From Ereboglobus sp. PH5-10 (GTDB lineage Bacteria; Verrucomicrobiota; Verrucomicrobiia; Opitutales; Opitutaceae), in assembly GCF_029504735.1 (NCBI RefSeq), contig NZ_JAQFIP010000001.1, forward strand, positions 372,001-436,000: 64,000 nt of DNA, in the 5' to 3' direction. The stretch's first letter is position 1. Every line of letters begins with the position of its first letter. This document shows, piece by piece, positions 1-8,255 of the stretch. The notes below the pieces were generated by a model. That model did not search any database and was not told the origin of the DNA. It was given only the letters and a program-made list of their open reading frames with translations. Both the position numbers and the translations under genes were made by a program.

Positions 1-1050
1 AGCGAGAACAACTATATCAACCCCAGCTCCGCCGGCTCGCGCCTGACCACGCTCATCGACACCAACTCATTTCGCGGCTGGGCGGAACGAATCGCCCTGC
101 TCAACCTCACCAACATGAACGTCGTGGGATCGCCCACCGACACCGCCGACTGGGTGAACCTCGCACGGGCGTCGGTCAACGAGGACGCGCTCAAGACCGA
201 AATATCAAGGATATGGGGACAGGATTATGACTACTACGCGAACCTGCCCGGAACCCCCTACGGCACACAGACCCTTGAGGCCAAGGGTGTCGAAGTCATG
301 ATGAACTACAATCCCACCCCCAACTGGACCATGCGGCTCACCGCGGGAAAACAAAGAACTGTTTATAACAACGTGCTGAAGGAATTCGACGCGTGGTATA
401 ATCACCGAAACCAATTCATGGAAAATGCGCGCGCCGCCGACTTCCTCAACGCGGACAAGCAGCAATACGCCACCTACACACCGTTCAATTCGACCACGCC
501 GGTCATTTTGGATGAGTTCTGGCAGAGTTCGGGTTACATAGCCGAATACGGCCCCAACAATGCCTATGGTTACAGAGTCGCCCGCGACTATTACGAAGGC
601 GTGGTGACGCCCGAGGAACTATTGGCCAAGATTCTGCAAGGACAAGTTGCGCCGGGACAACGGAAGTATCGCGCCTCCTTTGTGACCAATTATGTCTTCA
701 CCCATGGTCCCCTGAAAGGGTTCTCCGTTGGCGGCGCCCAGCGCTGGGAGGACAAGGCCATCATCGGTTATTACGGCAAAGCCAGCAACCCCCTCACGCC
801 CGAGAAAATCGACCTGGCGGACACCTCGCGCCCGATGTATGACAGCGCCAAGTGGTATACCGACCTCTGGGTCGCCTACACATGCAAGGTCTTCAACAAC
901 AAGGCGCGCATGAAAATCCAACTCAATGTGACCGATGTCTTCCAAGACGGAGAGTTGCAAGTGGTCGCGAGAAACTACGACGGCTCCCCCGTCTCGTATC
1001 GCATCATGGACCCGCGCAAGTTCATCCTGACAGCCACCTTCGATTTCTAA
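1..1050 (+). CDS. TonB-dependent receptor, C-terminal part (5' end outside window)
   Basis: The reading frame is open from the first base, so the gene begins upstream of the window; about 349 residues are visible. TonB-dependent receptors are outer-membrane beta-barrels that import large substrates using energy from TonB. The visible part has alternating aromatic/polar strands typical of the barrel, segments such as WTMRLTAGKQR and KYRASFVTNYVF, and ends in ILTATFDF, a terminal strand finishing in Phe as outer-membrane barrels do for BAM recognition. The plug domain and TonB box are not in view, so the substrate cannot be inferred. A strong rho-independent terminator follows 37 bp after the stop codon. 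The family call rests on barrel-like character and terminal Phe, not on the plug. Confidence 0.8.
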   Translation, partial: SENNYINPSSAGSRLTTLIDTNSFRGWAERIALLNLTNMNVVGSPTDTADWVNLARASVNEDALKTEISRIWGQDYDYYANLPGTPYGTQTLEAKGVEVMMNYNPTPNWTMRLTAGKQRTVYNNVLKEFDAWYNHRNQFMENARAADFLNADKQQYATYTPFNSTTPVILDEFWQSSGYIAEYGPNNAYGYRVARDYYEGVVTPEELLAKILQGQVAPGQRKYRASFVTNYVFTHGPLKGFSVGGAQRWEDKAIIGYYGKASNPLTPEKIDLADTSRPMYDSAKWYTDLWVAYTCKVFNNKARMKIQLNVTDVFQDGELQVVARNYDGSPVSYRIMDPRKFILTATFDF

Positions 1051-1087
1051 GCCGGTTCATGGGTTTTGACCGGCCGGTCCGGACAAA

Positions 1088-1117
1088 GGCATCCCCCAAA
1101 AAGGGGATGCCTTTTTT
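1088..1117 (+). terminator. Rho-independent terminator of the TonB receptor gene
   Basis: A perfect 9-bp stem (GGCATCCCC / GGGGATGCC) with a CAAAAA loop is followed by six T residues. It lies 37 bp after the receptor stop codon. Confidence 0.9.
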
Positions 1118-1158
1118 ATCGAGGCATTTTAAAAAATAGAAAGACACAAAAAGATTTG

Positions 1159-1325
1159 ATCGCGAAAGCGCGGAAGGACGGAAAGTCGGAATCATTTAAA
1201 AAGCTCTGTCTCAATCGAATAGAGCCGAATAGTCTTCGCAACGCGGACCGCAAAGTCCGCCGAATTGGAATCATGAAAATTTGACTCAGCTTTTCCGCAC
1301 TTTCGCCCTTCCGCGTTTTCGCGAT
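1159..1325. repeat. Inverted-repeat element, copy 1
   Basis: The element is bounded by about 30-bp inverted arms: left 1159-1188 (ATCGCGAAAGCGCGGAAGG...) and right 1295-1325, whose reverse complement reads ATCGCGAAAACGCGGAAGGG. An inner hairpin GCGGAC-CGCAAA-GTCCGC sits near the middle. A second copy lies at 1376-1533 in the same orientation. Flanks of both copies share a short ACACAAAAAG motif. No coding capacity is apparent; this resembles a MITE or structured repetitive element. Confidence 0.7.
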
Positions 1326-1375
1326 TAGCCAAATGGAATAGCCACAAAAAGGCACAAGAGACACAAAAAGAATTG

Positions 1376-1533
1376 ATCGCGGAAGCGCGGAAGGACGGAA
1401 AGTCGGAATCATTTAAGAAGCTCCGCCGCAACCGGATGGCCTTCGTAGCGCGGACTGCCAAGTCTGCCGGTTTGGAACCATGGAAAATTTGACTCAGCTT
1501 TTCCGCGCTTCCGCCTTTTCGCGTTTCCGCGAT
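1376..1533. repeat. Inverted-repeat element, copy 2
   Basis: Second copy of the element at 1159-1325, same orientation. Left arm is 1376-1405 (ATCGCGGAAGCGCGGAAGG...) and right arm 1503-1533. Copy 1 has ATCGCGAAA at both ends whereas copy 2 has ATCGCGGAA at both ends, so the arms co-vary. The inner hairpin is also kept with changed bases (GCGGACT / AGTCTGC). The stretch 1118-1631 between the receptor and the ORF6N gene is otherwise without a gene. Confidence 0.7.
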
Positions 1534-1631
1534 TATGTATTTTTTGGCGAAGCAAAATTCTTGTGTTCAAAACATGGAGGCGCATTGTTCTGAGGCAATC
1601 CCAAGAACAGTAAGCCTGACAAGATGTTACC

Positions 1632-2162
1632 ATGTCCCCTCCCGACCTCATTCCCGTGGAGCATGTCCAATCGCGAATCCTCGTGCTGCGCGGCCAACGG
1701 GTCATAATCGACAGGAATTTGGCCCGGCTTTACGGCGTGACCACCAAGCGACTGAATGAACAGGTGAAGCGCAATCAACGGCGGTTTCCCGAGGATTTTG
1801 TTTTTCAACTCACCAAGGCGGAAAAGGCAGAGGTGGTCGCAAAATGCGACCACCTTGGCAACTTGCGATTTAGCAATACATTGCCTTATGCCTTCACCGA
1901 GCATGGGGCGATTCAGGCGGCCAATGTGATAAACTCTGCCACCGCCGAGGAAATGGGCGTGATGGTTGTCCGGGCGTTCATTCAACTCCGGCAAATGATG
2001 GTGAATCACAAGGCTCTCACGGCAAAACTAGCCGAACTGGATGCCCGCTTGGGCGAGCATGACGAGCAAATCGCCTCGCTGGTTGAAGCCATTCGCAAGC
2101 TCACCATGCCGGACGGCCCTTTGCATAAGCGCAAAATCGGCTTTGTCGGCACTGACGATTGA
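1632..2162 (+). CDS. ORF6N domain-containing protein
   Basis: A 176-residue protein with the ORF6N domain in its first ~100 residues: VLRGQRVIIDRNLARLYGV, then RNQRRFPEDFVFQLT and PYAFTEHGAIQAANV. This DNA-binding domain is typical of phage antirepressor-like proteins and is also common as a chromosomal gene of unknown role. The last ~60 residues (LTAKLAELDARLGEHDEQI...) look like a short coiled coil that could mediate oligomerisation. It sits alone between the palindromic repeats and an AT-rich island, consistent with mobile DNA, although its own base composition is close to the host. An open frame also runs through from 1535 in another phase but shows no recognisable product. No specific target can be inferred. 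Confidence 0.85.
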   Translation: MSPPDLIPVEHVQSRILVLRGQRVIIDRNLARLYGVTTKRLNEQVKRNQRRFPEDFVFQLTKAEKAEVVAKCDHLGNLRFSNTLPYAFTEHGAIQAANVINSATAEEMGVMVVRAFIQLRQMMVNHKALTAKLAELDARLGEHDEQIASLVEAIRKLTMPDGPLHKRKIGFVGTDD

Positions 2163-2231
2163 AGCAAAATCAACAAAGCTCGGGCTGTTCCCTCTTCAAC
2201 AATCCTTTCAACAACCTAAAACTATTTTATT

Positions 2232-4529
2232 ATGAATAATTTATATTCAAAATATCCTGATATTATCAGCGTCGCGTTAATCCCTATAATTATTTCAATA
2301 TTTGCATTTGGACTTCCGTTACTCATGCAGACGATTCGAGGGATAGATGAAAAGTATAATTCAACAAAATTGATAGAGGCATTCAGAAAAGACTGGAGAT
2401 GTGTATGGTTCATACGAATTTTGATTATTACGATAATAAGTTATATCGTATGGCTTTTGCAAATTCCACCGCCACCTTTATCAAAAGAGTATTGGATCGT
2501 GAACAACTCGGCCTTTATTTTAATTTCACTAAGCGCCTTCACTTTAACTGTAATAATTCTCTATGTGCTTCACCTCATCTACATCTACTATGTGCCTGAA
2601 CTACTTTTCAAGCGCCTGGAAAAAACTTATAATAAAACAAATAAAATCTTTTATTTTGATGTAATATCAAAAATTTTATTTTATTCCATTGCCAAAGCCG
2701 ATGAGTCACTAGCTAGATCTCTGTTTGAATTTTATTTTAACGCATTTTCAAAATTTAGAGAAAATAAAAAAGGGCAATTAATTGTCTATCCACAAGAATA
2801 TTACAACGCCATTTTTGAAGCAAATGAGTTGCTTTGCAATAGAAAGAGAAAAACTGTTTCGCATTTTAATAATGGTATATTTTTCGATCTATTTTTGGAT
2901 GAATATCAAGGGACTATGATCAGCCCTGAAACATATCAATGCCTATGGCGTCTCATTGTGCAGTCTATTTCACATAACAGAGAGGAATTTGTCTTAGCAT
3001 ACTGGAGAAAAGCACATCAGTTTTTTAACTTCTCCATGCGAGAAGTTTCACCAGAATATGATGCAATAGAAAGCGGAAACCTGAAGGCAACGAATCAATC
3101 TAAAATAGAAAAAAGACTCACCGAACGTGAAGATTTTTTAGAATTTCACTATGCTTTAGGTGGTTTATTGATGTATATGAAAAAATATGCGACCATCAGA
3201 GAAATAATGAGATACACCCAACAAGAACCACCAAAATACGTGCTCGTCCCTGAAAGAATGCAACAGATCATCATTAGATATATGCAATTAAATAAGGAAC
3301 CGCCATACAGTTTCTTGCATTACACAAAAAGATATTGGTTTCCGAATATTTATGGCGTGAACTCCGATGAGACAATCAAGATTTGGATCAAGCGATATTT
3401 AGCCATACTATTTATTCGACAATATACACTCCCTGAATATTATGTAATTTCAGAACGCCTAGAGATGCCCAATCCTCCGAGCGAATTGTCGGAATTAAAC
3501 AGATGGAAGGAAGAGTTAGGCAGCCTGCGATTTTTTATAGATGAATATTTTACGCCGCCAAAAAGAAATATTCTAAAGATATTGGGACTAGATATTATTG
3601 CAACTCAAAATTGGTTTATCAAAAATGATAAAGAAAAATATTCTGATTTAATTGCAAATCTCAAAAAACAAATTGAACACAAATTTAATAAGCTCAAGCG
3701 TGAACAGCCAGTCTCCACCATCAAAGAGAGAAGATTTCAAGAGGAAGCAAATAAGATACTGCATGTAATTTTTGACAAATACATAAAAATTTACACTGGA
3801 TCTAAATTAGATCATTATAAAAGTATTTTAATTGAAGGTCGTTTTGATATTTTACCTAAAACTGCTTTTGCTGAAAACCAAGATATGTGCTATGGAAATG
3901 CCGACTCCATCACCGCGCAAGGAGTTGCCATGCAATTTATGTATTCTGCAACAAACATATTGCTCCTTATGCGCCCCAAAAAGTATCTTCTTTTGGAGGA
4001 ATGTGTGTTTCCAGCCATTGACAAATTGAATGTTCATCCATCTGATTACGTGATCATATCGGTCGGTCTGAATATTGAATATTTTTCTTATTTAAAAGTT
4101 AATGGATTGAGCGGGAGCCGCAGTGAGTGGCTCTATAAAGGCTTTAATATTATAGAAATGGATGCCTGTGGCTATGAACCAATCGGGCAATCTATTTTTA
4201 TTGTTAAAAAGGTAGATTTACCCGAAATTATTTTCAATGAACCCCAAAACAAGTTTGCAACCAAATATCATCTCGAGAAAATTAACAATACATATAGTAT
4301 TTATACGAAGTTGATTGATTTGAGTGAGAGTGATGACACTGAAATCAGAGACGAATTACTGAAAAAAAACCCCCAAGCAAAATTGTCAGAATCGGTTTTG
4401 GCCTGTGTCTCTATTAACTCTGAAATTCGCTACAAATTCGGTGCTAAGTGTGTGCAAATTAGATTATTTTCTCAATTTGATGATCGAGGGAAGTCAAATA
4501 CACTAGAAGACGTTGTGTGTGTCGAATAG
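2232..4529 (+). CDS. Hypothetical AT-rich membrane protein, 765 residues
   Basis: I do not recognise this protein. Three hydrophobic segments lie near the N-terminus (about residues 12-32, 56-76 and 92-118), followed by a roughly 640-residue soluble part with many Lys, Tyr, Phe and Asn residues. No catalytic signature such as a Walker motif, HD, nuclease or protease motif is evident. Base composition is strongly AT-rich against a GC-rich genome, with A/T-ending codons throughout, so recent horizontal acquisition is likely. The next annotated items are a transposase stub and a two-gene AT-rich cassette, which together form an accessory island. An anti-phage role is conceivable from this context but nothing in the sequence proves it. 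The first ATG is used; no Shine-Dalgarno site is clear. Confidence 0.75.
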   Translation: MNNLYSKYPDIISVALIPIIISIFAFGLPLLMQTIRGIDEKYNSTKLIEAFRKDWRCVWFIRILIITIISYIVWLLQIPPPPLSKEYWIVNNSAFILISLSAFTLTVIILYVLHLIYIYYVPELLFKRLEKTYNKTNKIFYFDVISKILFYSIAKADESLARSLFEFYFNAFSKFRENKKGQLIVYPQEYYNAIFEANELLCNRKRKTVSHFNNGIFFDLFLDEYQGTMISPETYQCLWRLIVQSISHNREEFVLAYWRKAHQFFNFSMREVSPEYDAIESGNLKATNQSKIEKRLTEREDFLEFHYALGGLLMYMKKYATIREIMRYTQQEPPKYVLVPERMQQIIIRYMQLNKEPPYSFLHYTKRYWFPNIYGVNSDETIKIWIKRYLAILFIRQYTLPEYYVISERLEMPNPPSELSELNRWKEELGSLRFFIDEYFTPPKRNILKILGLDIIATQNWFIKNDKEKYSDLIANLKKQIEHKFNKLKREQPVSTIKERRFQEEANKILHVIFDKYIKIYTGSKLDHYKSILIEGRFDILPKTAFAENQDMCYGNADSITAQGVAMQFMYSATNILLLMRPKKYLLLEECVFPAIDKLNVHPSDYVIISVGLNIEYFSYLKVNGLSGSRSEWLYKGFNIIEMDACGYEPIGQSIFIVKKVDLPEIIFNEPQNKFATKYHLEKINNTYSIYTKLIDLSESDDTEIRDELLKKNPQAKLSESVLACVSINSEIRYKFGAKCVQIRLFSQFDDRGKSNTLEDVVCVE

Positions 4530-4642
4530 CCCGCGGAGTGATCAGCGTGGATAACGTCTGGAATCTTGCGTAGATTTGTAAAGGGCACTTTGAAAAATTA
4601 ACATATTGACAATCAATAATATATATAATTTATATAGGTCCG

Positions 4643-4714
4643 ATGAAAAGCACCCAATTGAGTTTTTTTGATGAAACGGCGCGGTTGCAACAGCTCAAGA
4701 TTGCGGATGCTGGA
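4643..4714 (+). pseudogene. Transposase N-terminal stub (IS5-like)
   Basis: An ATG opens a short frame beginning MKSTQLSFFDETARLQQL, which resembles the conserved start of IS5/IS1182-type transposases (a QLSFFDE-like motif followed by RLxxL). After about 24 residues the likeness ends and the frame runs into the 3' end of the opposite-strand gene, stopping after 48 codons. The region just upstream is very AT-rich. I read it as a truncated insertion-sequence remnant; a chance match is possible because the fragment is short. Confidence 0.4.
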
Positions 4715-4719
4715 TTGTC

Positions 4720-5322
4720 TTACTCTTTTGTTAATTTAAATTTTTTAGGGTGCCCCTCTCCAACAACACATATTTCTTTCGCAAGGTAAAGTGCAGATAC
4801 ATAACCTGCGACTGTTTGTTTTGGTAGTTGACTTATCGCAGCTATATCTGCAGCAGTCGATTCAGGATTAGCTTTTATCGTCTCCTTAACTATACTCCTG
4901 TAGCTAGCGCTTTCCATCGTTGAGGATTCGCCATTAGGGGCATCTCTATTAGTATTTTCCTTGGGATCTGACTCGACATACCTTTCCTCGATAATCTCCA
5001 TATACTCTATAATATTATCTATGTTTTCATTTTTTGTTTGATTAGATAATTTTGAAAAATGAAGGCATAGTAGCCCACAAATAAAACAACATACTGTTAT
5101 TATCCAGTAAAGAGCACAGCTGGGATTCGAAATTATGGACAATATTCCAGACGCGCCACCCCCAAGCAGCAAAAATCCTATAGAATTATATATAGCAAAA
5201 ACACATTTACAGGAATTTATATGCTCTTTGATATAATTCCACTCTTCCTTTTGTATTGGATACGCTTGGGACTTACGTGGAGTAAGGAGTTCCATACTTT
5301 GTGAAACTTCATAATTAGCCAT
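4720..5322 (-). CDS. Hypothetical protein with two membrane segments and a C-terminal winged-helix-like region
   Basis: A 200-residue protein, not recognised by family. Start chosen at the ATG at 5322 because an AGGGAGG ribosome site sits just upstream; an upstream ATG at 5349 lacks one. Two hydrophobic stretches (about residues 43-63 and 69-87) form a probable helical hairpin. An acidic linker rich in Asp/Glu/Ser follows, then a C-terminal ~60 residues (SIVKETIKANPESTAADIAA, then KQTVAGYVSALY) that read like a winged helix-turn-helix. Its start overlaps the end of the zinc-ribbon gene by 8 bp, so the two are translationally coupled. AT-rich composition marks it as part of the acquired island. 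A membrane-anchored regulator or sensor is a possible reading, not a demonstrated one. Confidence 0.7.
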   Translation of the reverse strand: MANYEVSQSMELLTPRKSQAYPIQKEEWNYIKEHINSCKCVFAIYNSIGFLLLGGGASGILSIISNPSCALYWIITVCCFICGLLCLHFSKLSNQTKNENIDNIIEYMEIIEERYVESDPKENTNRDAPNGESSTMESASYRSIVKETIKANPESTAADIAAISQLPKQTVAGYVSALYLAKEICVVGEGHPKKFKLTKE

Positions 5323-5578
5323 TGGAAACCTCCCTTGCTGATTGAACAACCCCGACGGTTAATGCATTGACTAAAGCCGTGTTTCCACACTTTTTACAAG
5401 TAATCGGTATTACAGGCACAACAGGACCACCGAGCGATACCCCATCTTTGTGAAATTCAATTAATTGAAAAATACTTTCCGGAACTACCCAATGGGCGTT
5501 TTGACAATATGGGCATGCTTTTCCGGCCCAATGGATTTTAAGATGTTCAACTACTTTATTTGTTTCTTCTTGTGTCAT
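5315..5578 (-). CDS. Small zinc-ribbon protein
   Basis: An 87-residue protein with two CxxC knuckles, CPYC near residue 22 and CKKC near residue 61, expected to bind one zinc ion. Between them lies a Gly/Val/Pro-rich stretch (GVSLGGPVVPVIP). The protein starts MTQEETNKVVEHLKIHW. It is the first gene of a two-gene unit whose reading frames overlap by 8 bp with the membrane/winged-helix protein downstream, suggesting the products act together. Composition is AT-rich relative to the chromosome. Function unknown. Confidence 0.7.
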   Translation of the reverse strand: MTQEETNKVVEHLKIHWAGKACPYCQNAHWVVPESIFQLIEFHKDGVSLGGPVVPVIPITCKKCGNTALVNALTVGVVQSAREVSNG

Positions 5579-6017
5579 AAGGGAATTTCAGAAGGAGTCG
5601 GGTTGGTGTTTTGGGGGTTTGGGATTTTGGAATGCCTGAAGCATCAGATCAGAAGCTATTCTTTCTCACGTAAGCATTGGCACTGAGATGGGAAGCAAAA
5701 ATGCGCAAAGTGGGATCGCTGCACACAAGCTATGAGCAAAGGCCATGCTGTCCACTTTTTAGTGAATGGTTTGCGCATTTTTTTACTTCTACGGTCTTTC
5801 TTCGTGAACTCCGTTATCTTCTGTGCAAATGGATTGATGGGTTGGGTGCTGGGCGGCGGGAGGGCTTGACCGGGACAGTCGTGCTGGCCGAACCGAGCGG
5901 AAACATGGGTGAATCGCCAAGACACTCGGGCCGTATGCATAAAAAACACGGCTTTGCGGGCCGTGTTTTTGGGTTGAGATGGTTAGAGCAGATTTGGCAG
6001 TCTTGCGTTACGGTTCC
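5579..6017. other. Intergenic region, 439 bp
   Basis: No convincing gene is seen. It contains upstream sequence of the zinc-ribbon gene and, at its right end, a strong bidirectional terminator. Open frames crossing it do not resemble proteins. Confidence 0.6.
5942..5970 (-). terminator. Terminator downstream of methylmalonyl-CoA mutase operon
   Basis: The hairpin AAAAACACGGC / GCCGTGTTTTT has a 7-nt loop with A- and T-runs on both sides, so it can work in both directions. It lies 48 bp past the mutB stop on the minus strand. Confidence 0.8.
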
Positions 6018-8165
6018 TTACAAGCGCTCCAAGAGCAACTCCAGTATCTTCTTGGTGCTCTTCGGGATGACGGTGCCGGGGCCGAAGATGGCGCTGGCGC
6101 CGTTTTTCAGGAGGAAGTCGTAGTCTTGCGCCGGTATAACGCCGCCGCAGATGACCAGGATGTCTTCGCGGCCGCGTTTTTTGAGCTCGGCCACTAGCTG
6201 GGGAAGCAGGGTTTTGTGGCCTGCCGCCAGGCTGCTCATCGCGACGACGTGGACGTCGTTTTCGACGGCTTGCTGGGCGGTCTCCGCCGGGGTTTGGAAG
6301 AGCGCGCCGATGTCCACGTCGAAGCCGAGGTCGGCCATTGCCGTTGCGACGACTTTGGCGCCGCGGTCGTGGCCGTCCTGGCCGAGCTTGGCGACGAGGA
6401 TGCGGGGGCGGCGGCCTTCCTTTTCCTCGAATTTTTTGACGAGTGTGCGGACTTCGTTGATGATGGGTTCGTCTCCGTAGGCCATGCGATAAACTCCTGA
6501 TATGCTGCGGATTGTGGCTTGGTAGCGTCCGAATTTTGATTCGAGCGCGGAACTGATTTCTCCAAGGGTGGCGCGGGCCTTGGCGGCCTCGACCGCGAGT
6601 TCGAGGAGGTTGCCTTTGCCGGTGGCGGCGCACTCGGTGAGGGCGTCGAGGGTGGCTTGGGTTTTGGCGTTGTCGCGGGCGGCCTTGAGTTCGTTGAGGC
6701 GCTTGATTTGCGACTCGCGGACGGCGGTGTTGTCCACTTCGAGGATTTCGAGGGCGTCCTCTTTCTCCATGCGGTATTTGTTGAGGCCGACGATGGTTTC
6801 CTTGCCGGAGTCGATCTTGGCCTGGCGGCGGGCGGCGGCTTCCTCGATGCGGAGCTTGGGCAGGCCTGCTTCGATGGCCTTGGTCATGCCGCCCATGGAC
6901 TCGACTTCCTCGATGTGCTTCCAGGCTTTTTCGGTGATTTCGCGGGTGAGCGCCTCGACGTAGTAGGAGCCGGCGAAGGGATCAACGACGTTGCAGATGC
7001 CGGACTCGTTTTGGAGGAAGAGCTGGGTGTTGCGGGCGATGCGCGCGGAGAAGTCGGTCGGGAGAGCGATGGCCTCGTCGAGCGCGTTGGTGTGGAGGGA
7101 TTGCGTGTGGCCGAGCGTGGAGGCGAGGGCTTCCAGGCAGGTGCGGGCGACGTTGTTGAAGGGGTCCTGCTCGGTGAGCGACCAGCCGGAGGTTTGCGAG
7201 TGGGTGCGCAGGGCGCGGGACTTGTTGTTCTTGGGGCCAAATTGCGAGGTGATGCGATCCCAGAGGGTGCGGGCGGCGCGCATTTTGGCGATTTCCATGA
7301 AGAAGTTTTTGCCAATGGCCCAGAAGAAGGAAAGGCGGGGCGCGAAGGCGTCCACGGGGATGCCTGCCTTGACGCCGGTGCGGATGTATTCGAGTCCGTC
7401 GGCGAGGGTGTAGGCGAGCTCGAGGTCGTTGGTGGCGCCGGCCTCCTGCATGTGGTAGCCGGAGATGGAGATGGAGTTGAACTTGGGCATGTTCTTCGAG
7501 GTGTATTCGAAGATGTCCGCAATGATCTTCATCGAGGGCGTGGGCGGGTAGATGTAGGTGTTGCGCACCATGAATTCCTTGAGGATGTCGTTCTGGATGG
7601 TGCCGGAGAGTTGCTCAAGTTTGACGCCTTGCTCGAGGGCGGCGCAGATGTAGAAGGCCATCACGGGGAGGACGGCGCCGTTCATGGTCATGGAGACGGA
7701 GACTTTGTCGAGCGGGATGCCGCCGAAGAGGGTCTGCATGTCGAGGACGGAGTCGATGGCAACGCCGGCCTTGCCGACGTCACCGACAACGCGGGGGTGG
7801 TCGGAGTCGTAGCCGCGGTGGGTGGCGAGGTCGAAGGCGACGGAGAGGCCTTGCTGGCCGGCGGCGATGTTGCGGCGGTAGAAGGCGTTGGATTCCTCGG
7901 CGGTGGAGAAGCCGGCGTATTGGCGCACGGTCCAGGGGCGCGCGACATACATGGTCGAGTAGGGCCCGCGCGTGAAGGGCGCGTGGCCGGGCATGGTGTC
8001 GAGGGTGGAGCAGCCGGCGAGGTCGGCGGCGGTGTAGTTGGCCTTGACGGGGATTTGCTCGTCGGTGAGTTCGACGGTTTCGGCGGCGGGCGCGCCGTTC
8101 GCCGTGTCGAGCTTGATGTCGTCGTAAGCGAGTTTGGTGAAGTCGGGAGTGGTGGTTGTGCTCAT
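6018..8165 (-). CDS. mutB: Methylmalonyl-CoA mutase, large (catalytic) subunit
   Basis: The enzyme interconverts succinyl-CoA and (R)-methylmalonyl-CoA using adenosylcobalamin. The 715-residue length matches the family. The TIM-barrel part carries the substrate-binding segment [20 protein letters not shown] and [18 protein letters not shown]. The C-terminal cobalamin-binding domain (from about residue 580) has the DGHDRG form of the DxHxxG motif, whose His replaces the lower cobalt ligand, followed by GALFQTPAE and SSLAAGH. Start chosen at 8165 ([12 protein letters not shown]); an in-frame ATG 51 bp upstream adds an unconvincing leader. It lies 90 bp downstream of mutA in the same operon, divergent from the epimerase and carboxylase genes. 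Confidence 0.97.
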   Translation of the reverse strand: MSTTTTPDFTKLAYDDIKLDTANGAPAAETVELTDEQIPVKANYTAADLAGCSTLDTMPGHAPFTRGPYSTMYVARPWTVRQYAGFSTAEESNAFYRRNIAAGQQGLSVAFDLATHRGYDSDHPRVVGDVGKAGVAIDSVLDMQTLFGGIPLDKVSVSMTMNGAVLPVMAFYICAALEQGVKLEQLSGTIQNDILKEFMVRNTYIYPPTPSMKIIADIFEYTSKNMPKFNSISISGYHMQEAGATNDLELAYTLADGLEYIRTGVKAGIPVDAFAPRLSFFWAIGKNFFMEIAKMRAARTLWDRITSQFGPKNNKSRALRTHSQTSGWSLTEQDPFNNVARTCLEALASTLGHTQSLHTNALDEAIALPTDFSARIARNTQLFLQNESGICNVVDPFAGSYYVEALTREITEKAWKHIEEVESMGGMTKAIEAGLPKLRIEEAAARRQAKIDSGKETIVGLNKYRMEKEDALEILEVDNTAVRESQIKRLNELKAARDNAKTQATLDALTECAATGKGNLLELAVEAAKARATLGEISSALESKFGRYQATIRSISGVYRMAYGDEPIINEVRTLVKKFEEKEGRRPRILVAKLGQDGHDRGAKVVATAMADLGFDVDIGALFQTPAETAQQAVENDVHVVAMSSLAAGHKTLLPQLVAELKKRGREDILVICGGVIPAQDYDFLLKNGASAIFGPGTVIPKSTKKILELLLERL

Positions 8166-8255
8166 TTTTTGAAAGTGGTGAGTGTGTAAGATGAAGTGTG
8201 AAACAACGGGACCCATTGGCCGAATATGGCCGATAGGTCCGATGCTTTTGTGTAA

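Noticed and set aside
5677-6123. A 148-codon plus-strand frame in the gap before mutB
   Set aside because: It runs through a strong terminator hairpin and into the antisense of mutB; the product has no recognisable feature.
6657-8189. A 510-codon open frame on the plus strand over mutB
   Set aside because: Antisense shadow of mutB with the same biased composition.
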